Source: Arthrobacter globiformis
Lineage (GTDB): Bacteria; Actinomycetota; Actinomycetes; Actinomycetales; Micrococcaceae
Reading direction: 5' to 3'
Length of the DNA: 64,000 nt
Assembly (NCBI RefSeq): GCF_030815865.1
Contig: NZ_JAUSXI010000001.1
Coordinates: forward strand, 1,612,001-1,676,000
The notes beneath the pieces are model-generated. The model was not told the DNA's origin and did not search any database. It worked only from the letters and a program-made list of their open reading frames with translations. The position numbers were made by a program, and so were the translations under genes. Below are positions 47,264 to 55,135 of this stretch, piece by piece (the stretch's first letter is position 1; each line of letters starts with the position of its first letter).

Positions 47264-47644
47264 TTAGTGACCTCCGAGCGCGAGGGACAGGTGGCGGATG
47301 GCGAAGGCGACCATGGTGACGACCCACAGGCCCAGCACCACCCAAAGCATCTGACGCTGGTACTTGGCGCCCTTCTTCCAGAAGTCGACAGCGATGATGC
47401 GCAGGCCGTTGAAGGCGTGGAACACGATCGCTGCGACGAGGCCCGTTTCACCCAGGGCCATCAGCGGGTTCTTGTAAGCACCGATTACTGCGGTGTAGGC
47501 CTCAGGCGACACCCTCACCAGGGAGGTGTCCAGCACATGGACCAACAAGAAGAAAAAGATCACTACACCAGTAATGCGGTGTCCAACCCAAGACCACATG
47601 CCCTCACGGCCGCGGTACAAGGTGCCAGCTGGTTTCGTCGGCAC
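47264..47644 (-). CDS. sdhC: Succinate dehydrogenase cytochrome b556 subunit
   Basis: 126 aa from GTG 47644, chosen because GGGAGG lies 8-9 nt upstream. Three membrane segments (GVVIFFFLLVHVLDTSLV; TGLVAAIVFHAFNGLRIIAV; MLWVVLGLWVVTMVAFAI). The conserved HRITGV near the N-terminus and FHAFNGLR with a haem-ligand His identify SdhC. First gene of sdhCDAB, about 80 nt downstream of the predicted transcription start. Confidence 0.93.
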   Translation of the reverse strand: MPTKPAGTLYRGREGMWSWVGHRITGVVIFFFLLVHVLDTSLVRVSPEAYTAVIGAYKNPLMALGETGLVAAIVFHAFNGLRIIAVDFWKKGAKYQRQMLWVVLGLWVVTMVAFAIRHLSLALGGH

Positions 47645-47733
47645 TGAATAAACCTCCCTGCAAAACAGTGGCGCTGGCGTGGGATCCACGCGGGGGGAAC
47701 GCCTACTGCGAGAGCACTCGTAGCTCAGGCCTA

Positions 47734-47762
47734 AATCTAGGCTTCGCTCACAGCTTATTCAA
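47734..47762 (-). promoter_or_regulatory. Housekeeping-type promoter of sdhCDAB
   Basis: On the minus strand, -35 TTGAAT (47762-47757) and -10 TAGATT (47739-47734) are exactly 17 bp apart, close to the consensus of the main sigma factor. The transcription start would be near 47727, giving an 80-nt leader to sdhC. The rest of the 257-bp gap to manC shows no gene. Confidence 0.72.
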
Positions 47763-47901
47763 TTCAGGCGTTCCTTGCCCGCCACGTACTGTGCGGATTT
47801 TCGGCTATTTTGAGACGAAGACCACATCTATTTCCACTGTATCCACATGCTGGCCGGCCGCGAAAGACGGCCTTGAGGTGCGTCGGCTAAAGTAGGGCCT
47901 G

Positions 47902-49035
47902 ATGAGTAACGACAAAGTGACAAGCCAGGATTCACCTCTCAGCCGTTTTATCGCTGTGATTCCTGCAGGCGGTGTGGGGACCCGCCTCTGGCCTCTGTCA
48001 CGTGCAGCAGCTCCCAAATTCCTTCATGACCTCACAGGTTCGGGCAGCACGCTCCTGCGTGCCACGTACGACCGTCTTGAACCGCTGGCCGGTAACCGCG
48101 TCCTCGTGGTCACTGGCGTGGCGCACCGGAACGCCGTGTGCAGCCAGCTGCCCGAGGTTCAGGACGGCGACCTCGTGCTCGAGAGTGAACCCAAGGACTC
48201 CGGCGCCGCCATCGGCCTGGCCGCAGCCATCCTGCACCAGCGGGACCCGGACATCATCATGGGTTCCTTCGCTGCAGACCACGTAATCAGCCCCGACGGT
48301 CTCTTCCAGGAGGCCGTCCGCGAAGCCATCCACACCGCCGCAGCCGGCAAAATCGTGACCATCGGCATCAAGCCGACGCACCCGTCTACGGGCTTCGGCT
48401 ACATCCGGTCCGGAAACTCGCTGAACATCCCCGGCGCGCCCAGTGCCCAAGCGGTGGTGGAGTTCGTGGAGAAGCCGGACGAGGACGTCGCCCAGCAGTA
48501 CGTGGACAGCGGCGAGTACGTCTGGAACGCCGGCATGTTCGTAGCGCCCGTTTCCCTCATGCTCAAGCACCTGGAAGCGAACCAGCCCGAGCTGTTCAAC
48601 GGCCTCCAGGAAATCGCACAGGCCTGGGACACCCCGCAGCGGGACGAAGTCACGGCCCGGATCTGGCCCACCCTGCCCAAGATCGCCATTGACTACGCGG
48701 TCGCCGAGCCCGCAGCGCTGGCCGGGGACGTCGCGGTCGTACCCGGCTCCTTCCGCTGGGACGACGTCGGTGACTTCGCCTCCGTGGGCCGGCTCAACAG
48801 CGCCAAGGAAGTGGACGAGGTGACCGTCCTCGGCGAGGGCGCCCGCGTCTTCACCGAAAACGCGAGCGGCGTGGTGGTCTCGGACACGAAACGCGTCATC
48901 GCACTGATCGGTATCAAGGATGTCGTCATTGTGGACACCCCGGATGCGCTGCTGGTCACCACCAAGCAGCACTCCCAGCGGGTGAAGCAGGCAGTGGACG
49001 CGCTGAAGGCCAGCGGCGACACCGACGTTCTATAG
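47902..49035 (+). CDS. manC: Mannose-1-phosphate guanylyltransferase
   Basis: 377 aa. Makes GDP-mannose from mannose-1-phosphate and GTP for glycans and mannolipids. Nucleotidyltransferase signature VIPAGGVGTRLWPLSRAAAP with PKFL, then GSFAADHVI, GYIRSG, VVEFVEKPDE, VWNAGMFVA and FRWDDVGDF. The C-terminus is the usual beta-helix part, and no phosphomannose isomerase domain is fused. ATG 47902 follows a TAAAGT box by 8 nt without a Shine-Dalgarno, so a leaderless or near-leaderless message is likely. Monocistronic, with a hairpin 16 bp after the stop. Confidence 0.92.
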   Translation: MSNDKVTSQDSPLSRFIAVIPAGGVGTRLWPLSRAAAPKFLHDLTGSGSTLLRATYDRLEPLAGNRVLVVTGVAHRNAVCSQLPEVQDGDLVLESEPKDSGAAIGLAAAILHQRDPDIIMGSFAADHVISPDGLFQEAVREAIHTAAAGKIVTIGIKPTHPSTGFGYIRSGNSLNIPGAPSAQAVVEFVEKPDEDVAQQYVDSGEYVWNAGMFVAPVSLMLKHLEANQPELFNGLQEIAQAWDTPQRDEVTARIWPTLPKIAIDYAVAEPAALAGDVAVVPGSFRWDDVGDFASVGRLNSAKEVDEVTVLGEGARVFTENASGVVVSDTKRVIALIGIKDVVIVDTPDALLVTTKQHSQRVKQAVDALKASGDTDVL

Positions 49036-49050
49036 CGGGCCGACCATATT

Positions 49051-49080
49051 GGAGGGTGCCCAAGCAATCCGGCGCCCTCC
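49051..49080 (+). terminator. Hairpin after manC
   Basis: GGAGGGTGCC pairs with GGCGCCCTCC (one G-T pair) across a 10-nt loop, 15 nt after the manC stop. No T-run follows. The rest of the gap up to 49172 has nothing recognisable. Confidence 0.5.
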
Positions 49081-49172
49081 AGCCATAGGTAATGCCATCC
49101 AGCACCACCTAAAGCCGAGACGGCGAACACGTAACGCGGAGAAGGCGATGCCGCTAATTTTCCCGGCCTCGC

Positions 49173-49178
49173 TACAGT
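49173..49178 (+). promoter_or_regulatory. -10 box of M20 amidohydrolase gene, leaderless start
   Basis: TACAGT is followed after 6 nt by GTG 49185. A weak -35 region. The spacing supports transcription starting at the start codon. Confidence 0.5.
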
Positions 49179-49184
49179 TGAGGT

Positions 49185-50384
49185 GTGCGCAATTACACTA
49201 CTGAAGCTGAGCCCACCGCCCTGGTGGGGCCGTGGCTAGAGCCCCTGTTGCCGGAACTGATCGATTTTCGCCGTGACCTGCATGCGCACCCCGAACTGTC
49301 CTTCAGGGAATTTCGGACCACCGACAAGCTGGCGGAGCGGCTCGAGGCTGCAGGCCTCGAGCCCCGCCGGCTGGAGGGCACCGGCCTGACCGTGGACATC
49401 GGCGAGGGTCCGATCGCCACGGCGCTGCGCGGCGACATCGATGCGCTCCCGATCATCGAGGAAACCGGACTGCCCTTCGCCTCGAAGAACCACGGCGTCA
49501 CGCACGCTTGCGGCCACGACGTGCACACCACCACCATGCTGGGCATCGCGCTGGTGTTGCACCGGATGCACCAGGAGTCCCCGCTGGGCGGTACCGTTCG
49601 CATCATCTTCCAGCCTGCCGAGGAAACCATGCCCGGCGGGGCGCACTCCTGCATCGAGCAGGGCGTCCTAAAAGGCGTGCCCCGCATTCTGGCACTGCAC
49701 TGCGACCCGCGCATCGAAGTCGGCAAGATTGGCACGCGCATCGGCGCCATCACCTCGGCGTCGGACACCATCAGGATTGAACTGTCCGGCCGCGGCGGGC
49801 ACACCTCGCGCCCGCACCTGACCGAGGACCTCGTTTTCGTGCTGGCGCAGATTGCCGTGAACGTGCCGGCCGTCCTGTCCCGCCGGGTGGATGTCCGCAG
49901 CGGCGTCTCCGTGGTGTGGGGACACATCTCCGCGGGCTCGGCGCCCAACGCGATCCCCGGCACCGGATACATGGCAGGGACCATGCGGTGCCTGGACCGC
50001 GACGCTTGGCACAGCGCCGGTGAACTGCTGGATGAAGTGGTGCACCAGGTGGCCGCGCCCTACGGCGTCGACGTGCGGCTGGAGCACACCCGGGGCGTTC
50101 CTCCGGTGGTCAACTCCGAGCATGAGACGGCACTGATCGAGGCCTCGGCGCGCGCCGAGATCGGCGAGGGCGCAGTGGTGCTGACCCCGCAGTCCATGGG
50201 CGGGGAGGACTTCGCCTGGTTCCTTGCCGAGCTGCCGGGAGCCATGATGCGCCTCGGCACCAAAACTCCCGGCGGCGAGGAGTACGACCTTCACCGCGGC
50301 GACTACATCCTGGACGAGCGTGCCCTCGGCTACGGTATCCAGGTCCTAACCGCCGCAGCGCTCCGCACCATCCGCGACCTTTAG
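49185..50384 (+). CDS. M20 family amidohydrolase (hippurate hydrolase-like peptidase)
   Basis: 399 aa. Two-domain M20D metal-dependent amidohydrolase: the FRRDLHAHPELSF start, ALRGDIDALPI, the metal site THACGHDVHTTTMLG, catalytic Glu in FQPAEETMPGGA, the lid domain with SGRGGHTSRPH, and SMGGEDFAWFL near the end. Relatives cleave N-acyl amino acids or small amides; the substrate here is unknown. Start GTG 49185 is inferred as leaderless. Monocistronic, followed by an inverted-repeat element. Confidence 0.88.
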   Translation: MRNYTTEAEPTALVGPWLEPLLPELIDFRRDLHAHPELSFREFRTTDKLAERLEAAGLEPRRLEGTGLTVDIGEGPIATALRGDIDALPIIEETGLPFASKNHGVTHACGHDVHTTTMLGIALVLHRMHQESPLGGTVRIIFQPAEETMPGGAHSCIEQGVLKGVPRILALHCDPRIEVGKIGTRIGAITSASDTIRIELSGRGGHTSRPHLTEDLVFVLAQIAVNVPAVLSRRVDVRSGVSVVWGHISAGSAPNAIPGTGYMAGTMRCLDRDAWHSAGELLDEVVHQVAAPYGVDVRLEHTRGVPPVVNSEHETALIEASARAEIGEGAVVLTPQSMGGEDFAWFLAELPGAMMRLGTKTPGGEEYDLHRGDYILDERALGYGIQVLTAAALRTIRDL

Positions 50385-50407
50385 GCCGGCGCAACCCCAC
50401 CGCTCCC

Positions 50408-50495
50408 AGCGCGAACGCACACTTAAGCCCCCGGCTTCGAGCGCGAACGGACACACTTAAGCCCCCAGTCCGGGCCGCAAGTGTCCGTTCGCGCA
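50408..50495. repeat. Inverted-repeat element GCGCGAACGGACAC, copy 1 (with extra half)
   Basis: An AGCGCGAACGCACACTTAAG half-copy, a second GAGCGCGAACGGACACACTT, and then AAGTGTCCGTTCGCGC in reverse. The same element appears at 52516-52574 as a clean hairpin. It sits between the M20 gene and ohrR. Confidence 0.85.
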
Positions 50496-50513
50496 TTCCT
50501 TTGCCCGGGTAAG

Positions 50514-50542
50514 TTGTGCGCAATTGAATTGCCCGCTACCGT
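50514..50542 (+). promoter_or_regulatory. ohrR promoter with OhrR operator in the spacer
   Basis: -35 TTGTGC (50514-50519) and -10 TACCGT (50537-50542) are 17 bp apart, and ATG 50550 follows after 7 nt. The spacer contains the 13-bp inverted repeat GCAATT-G-AATTGC (50520-50532). OhrR operators in Bacillus and Xanthomonas share this AATT-N-AATT core, so the site is very likely where OhrR blocks its own promoter. Confidence 0.75.
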
Positions 50543-50549
50543 TGTGGGT

Positions 50550-50984
50550 ATGCCCGATGCTCCGCGTCTTGACCGCCAAGTGTGCTTTGCCCTCTACTCC
50601 GCGTCGCGGGCTGCCACCGCCGTTTACCGCCCGCTCCTGGAGGAGCTGGGCCTGACGTACCCGCAGTACCTTGTCATGCTCGTGCTCTGGGAAAACGAGC
50701 CGCGCGGCGTGCGGGAACTGGGGGAGGAGCTTGGGCTCGACTCGGGAACCCTCTCGCCCCTTCTGAAGCGGCTCGAAGCGCTGGGACTCGTTGAGCGGCG
50801 GCGCTCGGCGGCGGATGAACGCCGCGTCGCCGTGCACCTGACCGACGCCGGCAAGGCCCTGAGCGGCAAAGCCTCCGGCGTGCCCCAGCACCTCGCGGCC
50901 GCAGCGGGCCTGAGCCCCGGCGACCTTGACCAGCTGCGCGAAACCCTCGGCAAGCTCACAGCAGCCCTGCACGATTCGCTCTAA
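50550..50984 (+). CDS. ohrR: MarR-family peroxide-sensing repressor OhrR
   Basis: 144 aa from ATG 50550. The peroxide-sensing cysteine is at Cys12 in LDRQVCFALYSASRA, the one-Cys/two-Cys OhrR hallmark, followed by LGLTYPQYLVMLVLWE and a winged HTH (LGLDSGTLSPLLKRLEALGL, RSAADERRVAVHLT). Organic hydroperoxides oxidise the Cys and release DNA. The start is fixed by the -10 box 7 nt upstream. ohr follows 52 bp downstream, and the AATT-N-AATT operator is in its promoter, making this an autoregulated ohrR-ohr unit. Confidence 0.93.
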   Translation: MPDAPRLDRQVCFALYSASRAATAVYRPLLEELGLTYPQYLVMLVLWENEPRGVRELGEELGLDSGTLSPLLKRLEALGLVERRRSAADERRVAVHLTDAGKALSGKASGVPQHLAAAAGLSPGDLDQLRETLGKLTAALHDSL

Positions 50985-51036
50985 CGCAGCGCCCAAAACA
51001 CCAAACCACCAAGCCTCCCCACCAGAAGGAAACACA

Positions 51037-51468
51037 GTGAAGACTCTCTACACAGCCGAGGCCTTGGCGTCCGGCGAAGGCCGCGACGGTTCCGCGCGAA
51101 CCAAGGACGGCAAACTCGACGTCAACCTCGCCAGCCCGGTGGAGCTGGGCGGCAGCGGCCAGGGCACTAACCCGGAGCAGTTATTCGCCGCCGGCTATGC
51201 GGCATGCTTCCACTCCGCGCTCCGCGTGGTCGGCCGGCAGGCCCGGGCAGACCTCACGGACTCCGCTGTCGCCGCCAAGATCCACTTTGGCGCCCTCGAG
51301 GACCGCGACGGCTACGGCCTGGCCGCCGAGCTGGAAGTCGCACTCCCCGCACTGGACCGCGGCACTGCCGAGGGCCTCATGGCCAAGGCGCACAGCATTT
51401 GCCCGTATTCCAACGTGACCCGCGGCAACATGGACGTCGCACTCACGCTCGTGGAGTTCGCAGCGTGA
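51037..51468 (+). CDS. ohr: Organic hydroperoxide resistance protein Ohr
   Basis: 143 aa OsmC/Ohr-family thiol peroxidase. Both catalytic cysteines are present: Cys57 (AACFHSAL) and Cys122 (SICPYSNVTRGN). It reduces organic hydroperoxides using lipoyl-type donors. Start GTG 51037 has AGAAGGA at 51025-51030. Its TGA overlaps the GTG of the following oxidoreductase gene by 4 bp. It lies downstream of ohrR and should be induced by lipid or organic peroxides. Confidence 0.94.
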   Translation: MKTLYTAEALASGEGRDGSARTKDGKLDVNLASPVELGGSGQGTNPEQLFAAGYAACFHSALRVVGRQARADLTDSAVAAKIHFGALEDRDGYGLAAELEVALPALDRGTAEGLMAKAHSICPYSNVTRGNMDVALTLVEFAA

Positions 51469-52493
51469 GCGCGGGCGCAGCAACAGCGTTCCCGGTGACC
51501 ACCCGGGAGATCCAGCTGGCCTCCCGGCCGGAAGGGCGGCCGGTCCCGGAGAACTTCAGGCTGGCCGAGACGGCAGTCCCGGCCCTCAAGGAGGGCCAGG
51601 TCCTGGTCCGGAACCTGTTCATCTCGGTGGACCCGTACATGCGCGGCCGCATGAACGACGCCAAATCCTATTCAGCGCCGTTTGCGCTGGACAAAGCGCT
51701 CGACGGCGGTGCGGTGGGTGAGGTGATCGCGTCCCGGTCCGATGAGCGCAGGGTGGGGGACGTCGTCGTACATCAACTCGGCTGGCGGGAGCATGCGGTG
51801 GTGGATGCGGAGCGGACAGCTCCCGCGGACACGGACCTCGCCCCGGCCTCAGCCTTCCTGGGTGCGTTGGGCATGACCGGACTCACCGCGTACGCGGGCC
51901 TGCTGAAGGTTGCGGAGTTCAAGCCCGGCGATGCCGTGTTCGTCTCGGGCGCCGCCGGCGCGGTGGGCTCGCTCGTGGGGCAGATCGCCAAGGCGAGGGG
52001 GGCCTCAAAGGTGATTGGCAGCGCGGGCACGCCGGAGAAAGTGACCCGGCTGCTGGACCTGGGCTTCGACGCGGCGTTCAACTACCGCGATGCCTCGGTC
52101 CTGGAGCAGCTGAAGGCCGCCGCCGGCAGTGATGGCATAGACGTGTACTTCGACAACGTCGGCGGTGACCATCTTGAAGCGGCGCTGTCCGTCCTGAACG
52201 TGGGCGGCCGTGTGGCCATGTGCGGAGCCATCGCCCAGTACAACTCGACGGAGCCGCCGGCCGCGCCGCGCAACCTCGCCGTGGCTATCGGGAAACAGCT
52301 CACGCTGCGCGGGTTCCTGGTGGGCGGCCAGCGCCAGCACTCCGCCGAGTTCGCCGGGCAGATGGCCGGCTGGCTGGCCGACGGCACCGTCCGGTACGAC
52401 GAGACGGTGGTTGACGGCCTGGAGAACGCGCCGCAGGCCTTCATGGACATGCTCGACGGCGGGAACACCGGGAAGATGCTCGTCCGGATCTAA
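51465..52493 (+). CDS. NADP-dependent oxidoreductase, MDR superfamily (leukotriene B4/curcumin reductase-like)
   Basis: 342 aa, zinc-free medium-chain reductase. ISVDPYMRGRMNDAKSY is typical of the leukotriene B4 12-hydroxydehydrogenase/CurA group. NADP-binding AAGAVGSLVGQIAKARG and then VYFDNVGGDHLEAAL are clear. It reduces alpha,beta-unsaturated carbonyls. The 4-bp overlap with ohr suggests that it clears reactive aldehydes or enones formed by lipid peroxidation as part of the same response. That link is inferred from position. Confidence 0.9.
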   Translation: MSAGAATAFPVTTREIQLASRPEGRPVPENFRLAETAVPALKEGQVLVRNLFISVDPYMRGRMNDAKSYSAPFALDKALDGGAVGEVIASRSDERRVGDVVVHQLGWREHAVVDAERTAPADTDLAPASAFLGALGMTGLTAYAGLLKVAEFKPGDAVFVSGAAGAVGSLVGQIAKARGASKVIGSAGTPEKVTRLLDLGFDAAFNYRDASVLEQLKAAAGSDGIDVYFDNVGGDHLEAALSVLNVGGRVAMCGAIAQYNSTEPPAAPRNLAVAIGKQLTLRGFLVGGQRQHSAEFAGQMAGWLADGTVRYDETVVDGLENAPQAFMDMLDGGNTGKMLVRI

Positions 52494-52515
52494 CCAGTGC
52501 AACTGCCGTCACTCC

Positions 52516-52574
52516 CGAGCGCGAACGGACACTTATGCCCCTGCTGAGGGGCCGCAAGTGTCCGTTCGCGCTCG
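52516..52574. repeat. Inverted-repeat element, copy 2: perfect 19-bp arms
   Basis: CGAGCGCGAACGGACACTT (52516-52534) pairs perfectly with AAGTGTCCGTTCGCGCTCG (52556-52574) across a 21-nt centre that itself has CCCCT/AGGGG. It would form a strong hairpin after the oxidoreductase gene and could act as a terminator. Copy 1 lies at 50408-50495. Confidence 0.9.
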
Positions 52575-52603
52575 GCGCGTTACCCGGACAGGGAGCAGGA
52601 CAC

Positions 52604-52609
52604 TAAAGT
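52604..52609 (+). promoter_or_regulatory. -10 box ahead of the cdd region
   Basis: TAAAGT lies 6 nt before an ATG at 52616 that opens a 19-codon frame. The layout is the same as for the leaderless genes of this window. It is the probable promoter of the cdd-deoA unit. Confidence 0.5.
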
Positions 52610-52615
52610 GGGCTC

Positions 52616-52675
52616 ATGAGTGCGCTGCGGCGCACCAGGGTGCCGGCCAGCGGCATCCCGTACGCCAAGGGGTGA
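52616..52675 (+). CDS. Short leaderless frame (19 aa) just upstream of cdd
   Basis: ATG 52616 to TGA 52673-52675 encodes a basic 19-residue peptide (MSALRRTRVPASGIPYAKG). It starts 6 nt after a -10 box and its stop is 5 bp before the cdd GTG; the cdd ribosome site AAGGGG lies in its last codons. It may be a leader that couples translation to cdd. Alternatively it could be a leftover 3' end of a lost upstream gene such as a nucleoside permease, or simply a chance frame in the cdd leader. Confidence 0.4.
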   Translation: MSALRRTRVPASGIPYAKG

Positions 52676-52680
52676 CGGCC

Positions 52681-53103
52681 GTGCAGAACGACGCCAACGA
52701 AATGGGCGCCAGCATCGACTGGCCGGCCCTGGAGGCCGCTGCGCTCGACGCCATGAAGGCCGCCTACGCGCCCTATTCGAACTTTCCGGTGGGTGCCGCG
52801 GCCGTCACGGCGGACGGCCGGATCGTGAGCGGCTGCAACGTGGAGAATGCCAGCTACGGCCTGACGCTGTGCGCCGAGTGCGTCCTCGTGGGAAACCTGC
52901 AGATGACCGGCGGCGGCCTGCTGCGGGCCTTCTGCTGCGTGGACGGCGGCGGCAACGTGCTCATGCCCTGCGGACGCTGCCGGCAGCTGCTGTACGAGTT
53001 CCGGGCGCCCGGTATGGAGCTCATGACGACGCGTGGGATCAAGACCATTGACCAGGTGCTGCCCGACGCATTTGGACCCGAACACCTGGAGGGAACCCGG
53101 TGA
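52681..53103 (+). CDS. cdd: Cytidine deaminase
   Basis: 140 aa, homotetramer-type. Zinc ligands and catalytic Glu are in NVENASYGLTLCAEC and PCGRCRQLLYEF; the YAPYSNFPVGAAAVTADGR start is typical. Deaminates cytidine and deoxycytidine to uridine forms in pyrimidine salvage. GTG 52681 has AAGGGG 8 nt upstream. Overlaps deoA by 4 bp, so the two are coupled. Confidence 0.95.
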   Translation: MQNDANEMGASIDWPALEAAALDAMKAAYAPYSNFPVGAAAVTADGRIVSGCNVENASYGLTLCAECVLVGNLQMTGGGLLRAFCCVDGGGNVLMPCGRCRQLLYEFRAPGMELMTTRGIKTIDQVLPDAFGPEHLEGTR

Positions 53104-54413
53104 CCCAGAGGACCGAGGCGTTCGACGCCGTCGACATCATCCGGACCAAGCGCGACAAGGGCGCACTGAGCCCCGAACAGATCGACTGGACCATCGACGC
53201 GTATACCCGTGGCGTCATCGCGGAGGAGCAGATGGCCGCCCTGAACATGGCCATCCTGCTCAACGGCATGGACCGTGCCGAGATCGCGCAGTGGACCGCG
53301 GCAATGATCGCCTCGGGCGAACGGATGGACTTTTCCGGTCTCCGGCGGCCCGACGGCGGCGTGAAGGTAACCACCGACAAACACTCCACGGGCGGGGTTG
53401 GGGACAAGATCACTTTGCCGCTCGCGCCGCTCGTGGCCGTCTTCGGCGTGGCTGTGCCGCAGCTGTCCGGGCGCGGACTGGGCCACACCGGCGGCACGCT
53501 GGACAAACTGGAATCCATTCCGGGCTGGCGCGCGGCCCTGAGCAACGACGAGATGATGGCCCAGCTCCAGGATGTGGGCGCCGTCATCTGCGCCGCCGGC
53601 GCCGGGCTCGCTCCCGCCGATAAGAAGCTCTACGCGCTCCGCGACGTCACCGGCACGGTGGAAGCGATCCCACTGCTTGCCTCCTCGATCATGAGCAAGA
53701 AGATAGCAGAGGGCACGGGCTCGCTGGTGCTCGACGTCAAGGTGGGCAGCGGGGCCTTCATGAAGGACGAGGCCGGCGCGCGCGAACTGGCCGAGACCAT
53801 GGTGGCGCTGGGCAAGGCCGCCGGGGTGGAAACCGTGGCCCTGCTGACCAACATGGGCACCCCGCTCGGGCTGACCGCGGGCAACGCCATCGAGGTGGAG
53901 GAATCCGTAGAGGTCCTCGCCGGCGGCGGCCCGGCCGACGTGGTCGAACTGACGGTGAGGCTCGCGGAGGAGATGCTGCGGTGCGCCGGTGTTCCCGACG
54001 CCGATCCGGCCGCGGCACTCAAAGACGGCAGGGCCATGGACGTCTGGAACCGGATGATCGAGGCCCAGGGCGGGGACCCGCGGGCGAAGCTGCCGGTGGC
54101 TCGGGAATCTGAAACCATCTACGCGCCCGCCGACGGAGTCCTCGTGGAGCTCGACGCGTTCGCCGTGGGTGTGTCGGCCTGGCGGCTCGGTGCCGGGAGG
54201 GCCAGGAAGGAAGACGCCGTGCAGGCCGCCGCGGGCGTCCGCCTGCACGCCAAGCCTGGCGCAACTGTGCGTGCCGGCGAACCGCTGATGACCCTATTGA
54301 CGGACACGCCGGAGAAGTTTGCCCGGGCCAAGGAGGCGCTTGAACACGCCGTCACCATCGCACCGGTTGGCTCCAGGCCTGCCCAGCAGCTCATCATCGA
54401 CCGCATCGCCTGA
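53100..54413 (+). CDS. deoA: Thymidine phosphorylase
   Basis: 437 aa. Cleaves thymidine or deoxyuridine with phosphate to base and deoxyribose-1-phosphate. The phosphate-binding motif is in DKHSTGGVGDKITLPLAPLV; SGRGLGHTGGTLDKLESIPG is the family signature. Three-domain organisation ending in the PYNP C-terminal domain (VSAWRLGAGRARKEDAVQ, AGVRLHAKPGATV). Coupled to cdd by a 4-bp overlap; products of Cdd feed it. A DedA gene follows after 2 bp. Confidence 0.95.
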   Translation: MTQRTEAFDAVDIIRTKRDKGALSPEQIDWTIDAYTRGVIAEEQMAALNMAILLNGMDRAEIAQWTAAMIASGERMDFSGLRRPDGGVKVTTDKHSTGGVGDKITLPLAPLVAVFGVAVPQLSGRGLGHTGGTLDKLESIPGWRAALSNDEMMAQLQDVGAVICAAGAGLAPADKKLYALRDVTGTVEAIPLLASSIMSKKIAEGTGSLVLDVKVGSGAFMKDEAGARELAETMVALGKAAGVETVALLTNMGTPLGLTAGNAIEVEESVEVLAGGGPADVVELTVRLAEEMLRCAGVPDADPAAALKDGRAMDVWNRMIEAQGGDPRAKLPVARESETIYAPADGVLVELDAFAVGVSAWRLGAGRARKEDAVQAAAGVRLHAKPGATVRAGEPLMTLLTDTPEKFARAKEALEHAVTIAPVGSRPAQQLIIDRIA

Positions 54414-54415
54414 CC

Positions 54416-55033
54416 GTGCAGGCCATCAATGACTTCATCCTGGCTGCGGCCGGGCAGCCCTGGGTGCTTTTCATAGTCCTGGCCTGTTGCGTCATCGACG
54501 GCTTCTTCCCGCCCATTCCCAGTGAATCGGTGGTGGTGGGGCTGGCAGCCGTCGCCGCGACGGCGGACGTCCCCAACCCGTGGCTGCTCGCCGCCGTAGC
54601 AGGACTGGGCGCCTTCACCGGCGACAACGCCGCCTACCTCATCGGCCGGGGTGTGGGCACACAGCGCTGGGCCTGGATGCGCGGGCCGCGCATGCAGCGC
54701 GCGTTCCGGTGGGCCGGGCGGGAGCTGCGCAAACGGCCGGCGTCGCTGATCCTCGTTGCGCGGTTCGTCCCCATCGGCCGGGTGGCAGTCAACCTGACCG
54801 CGGGTGCCACCCACTATTCGCATCCGCGCTTCATCGGGCTGACTGTGGTTTCCGCCACCCTCTGGGCCTCGTATTCCGTCGCCATCGGGCTGTTCTTCGG
54901 CCAGTGGTTCGAGGAGAACCACCTGCTGGGGGCCGTGATCGCCATTGTTTGCGCCATTGTGCTGGGCATCCTGGTGGACCTCGGCATTAACCGGCTGCGG
55001 GGCCGCATACAGGATCCGCTCCAGGAAAGTTGA
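54416..55033 (+). CDS. DedA family membrane protein (first copy)
   Basis: 205 aa. Family marks: an acidic residue near the start (CVIDGFFPPIPSESVVV), GAFTGDNAAYLIGR and RFVPIGRVAVNLTAGATH, the re-entrant/Arg region of DedA (VTT/SNARE-associated) proteins, with 4-5 further membrane segments. DedA proteins are thought to move lipids such as undecaprenyl phosphate or phosphatidylethanolamine across the membrane. GTG 54416 lies 2 bp after deoA, so it may be cotranscribed with nucleoside genes although no functional link is obvious. A second DedA gene follows. Confidence 0.88.
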   Translation: MQAINDFILAAAGQPWVLFIVLACCVIDGFFPPIPSESVVVGLAAVAATADVPNPWLLAAVAGLGAFTGDNAAYLIGRGVGTQRWAWMRGPRMQRAFRWAGRELRKRPASLILVARFVPIGRVAVNLTAGATHYSHPRFIGLTVVSATLWASYSVAIGLFFGQWFEENHLLGAVIAIVCAIVLGILVDLGINRLRGRIQDPLQES

Positions 55034-55089
55034 CTTTCCAATCAAGGCGTAGCGGACTATCCTCCGGCCGTGCGACACTAAAGAGCGAT

Positions 55090-55116
55090 TTGCGTCACTT
55101 CCTGTCCTGTTATATT
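55090..55116 (+). promoter_or_regulatory. Possible promoter of the second DedA gene
   Basis: TTGCGT (55090-55095) and TATATT (55111-55116) are 15 bp apart, short of the ideal 17, in a relatively AT-rich patch just upstream of the ribosome site at 55121. Confidence 0.35.
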
Positions 55117-55135
55117 GCCGAGGAGCAACACCCGC

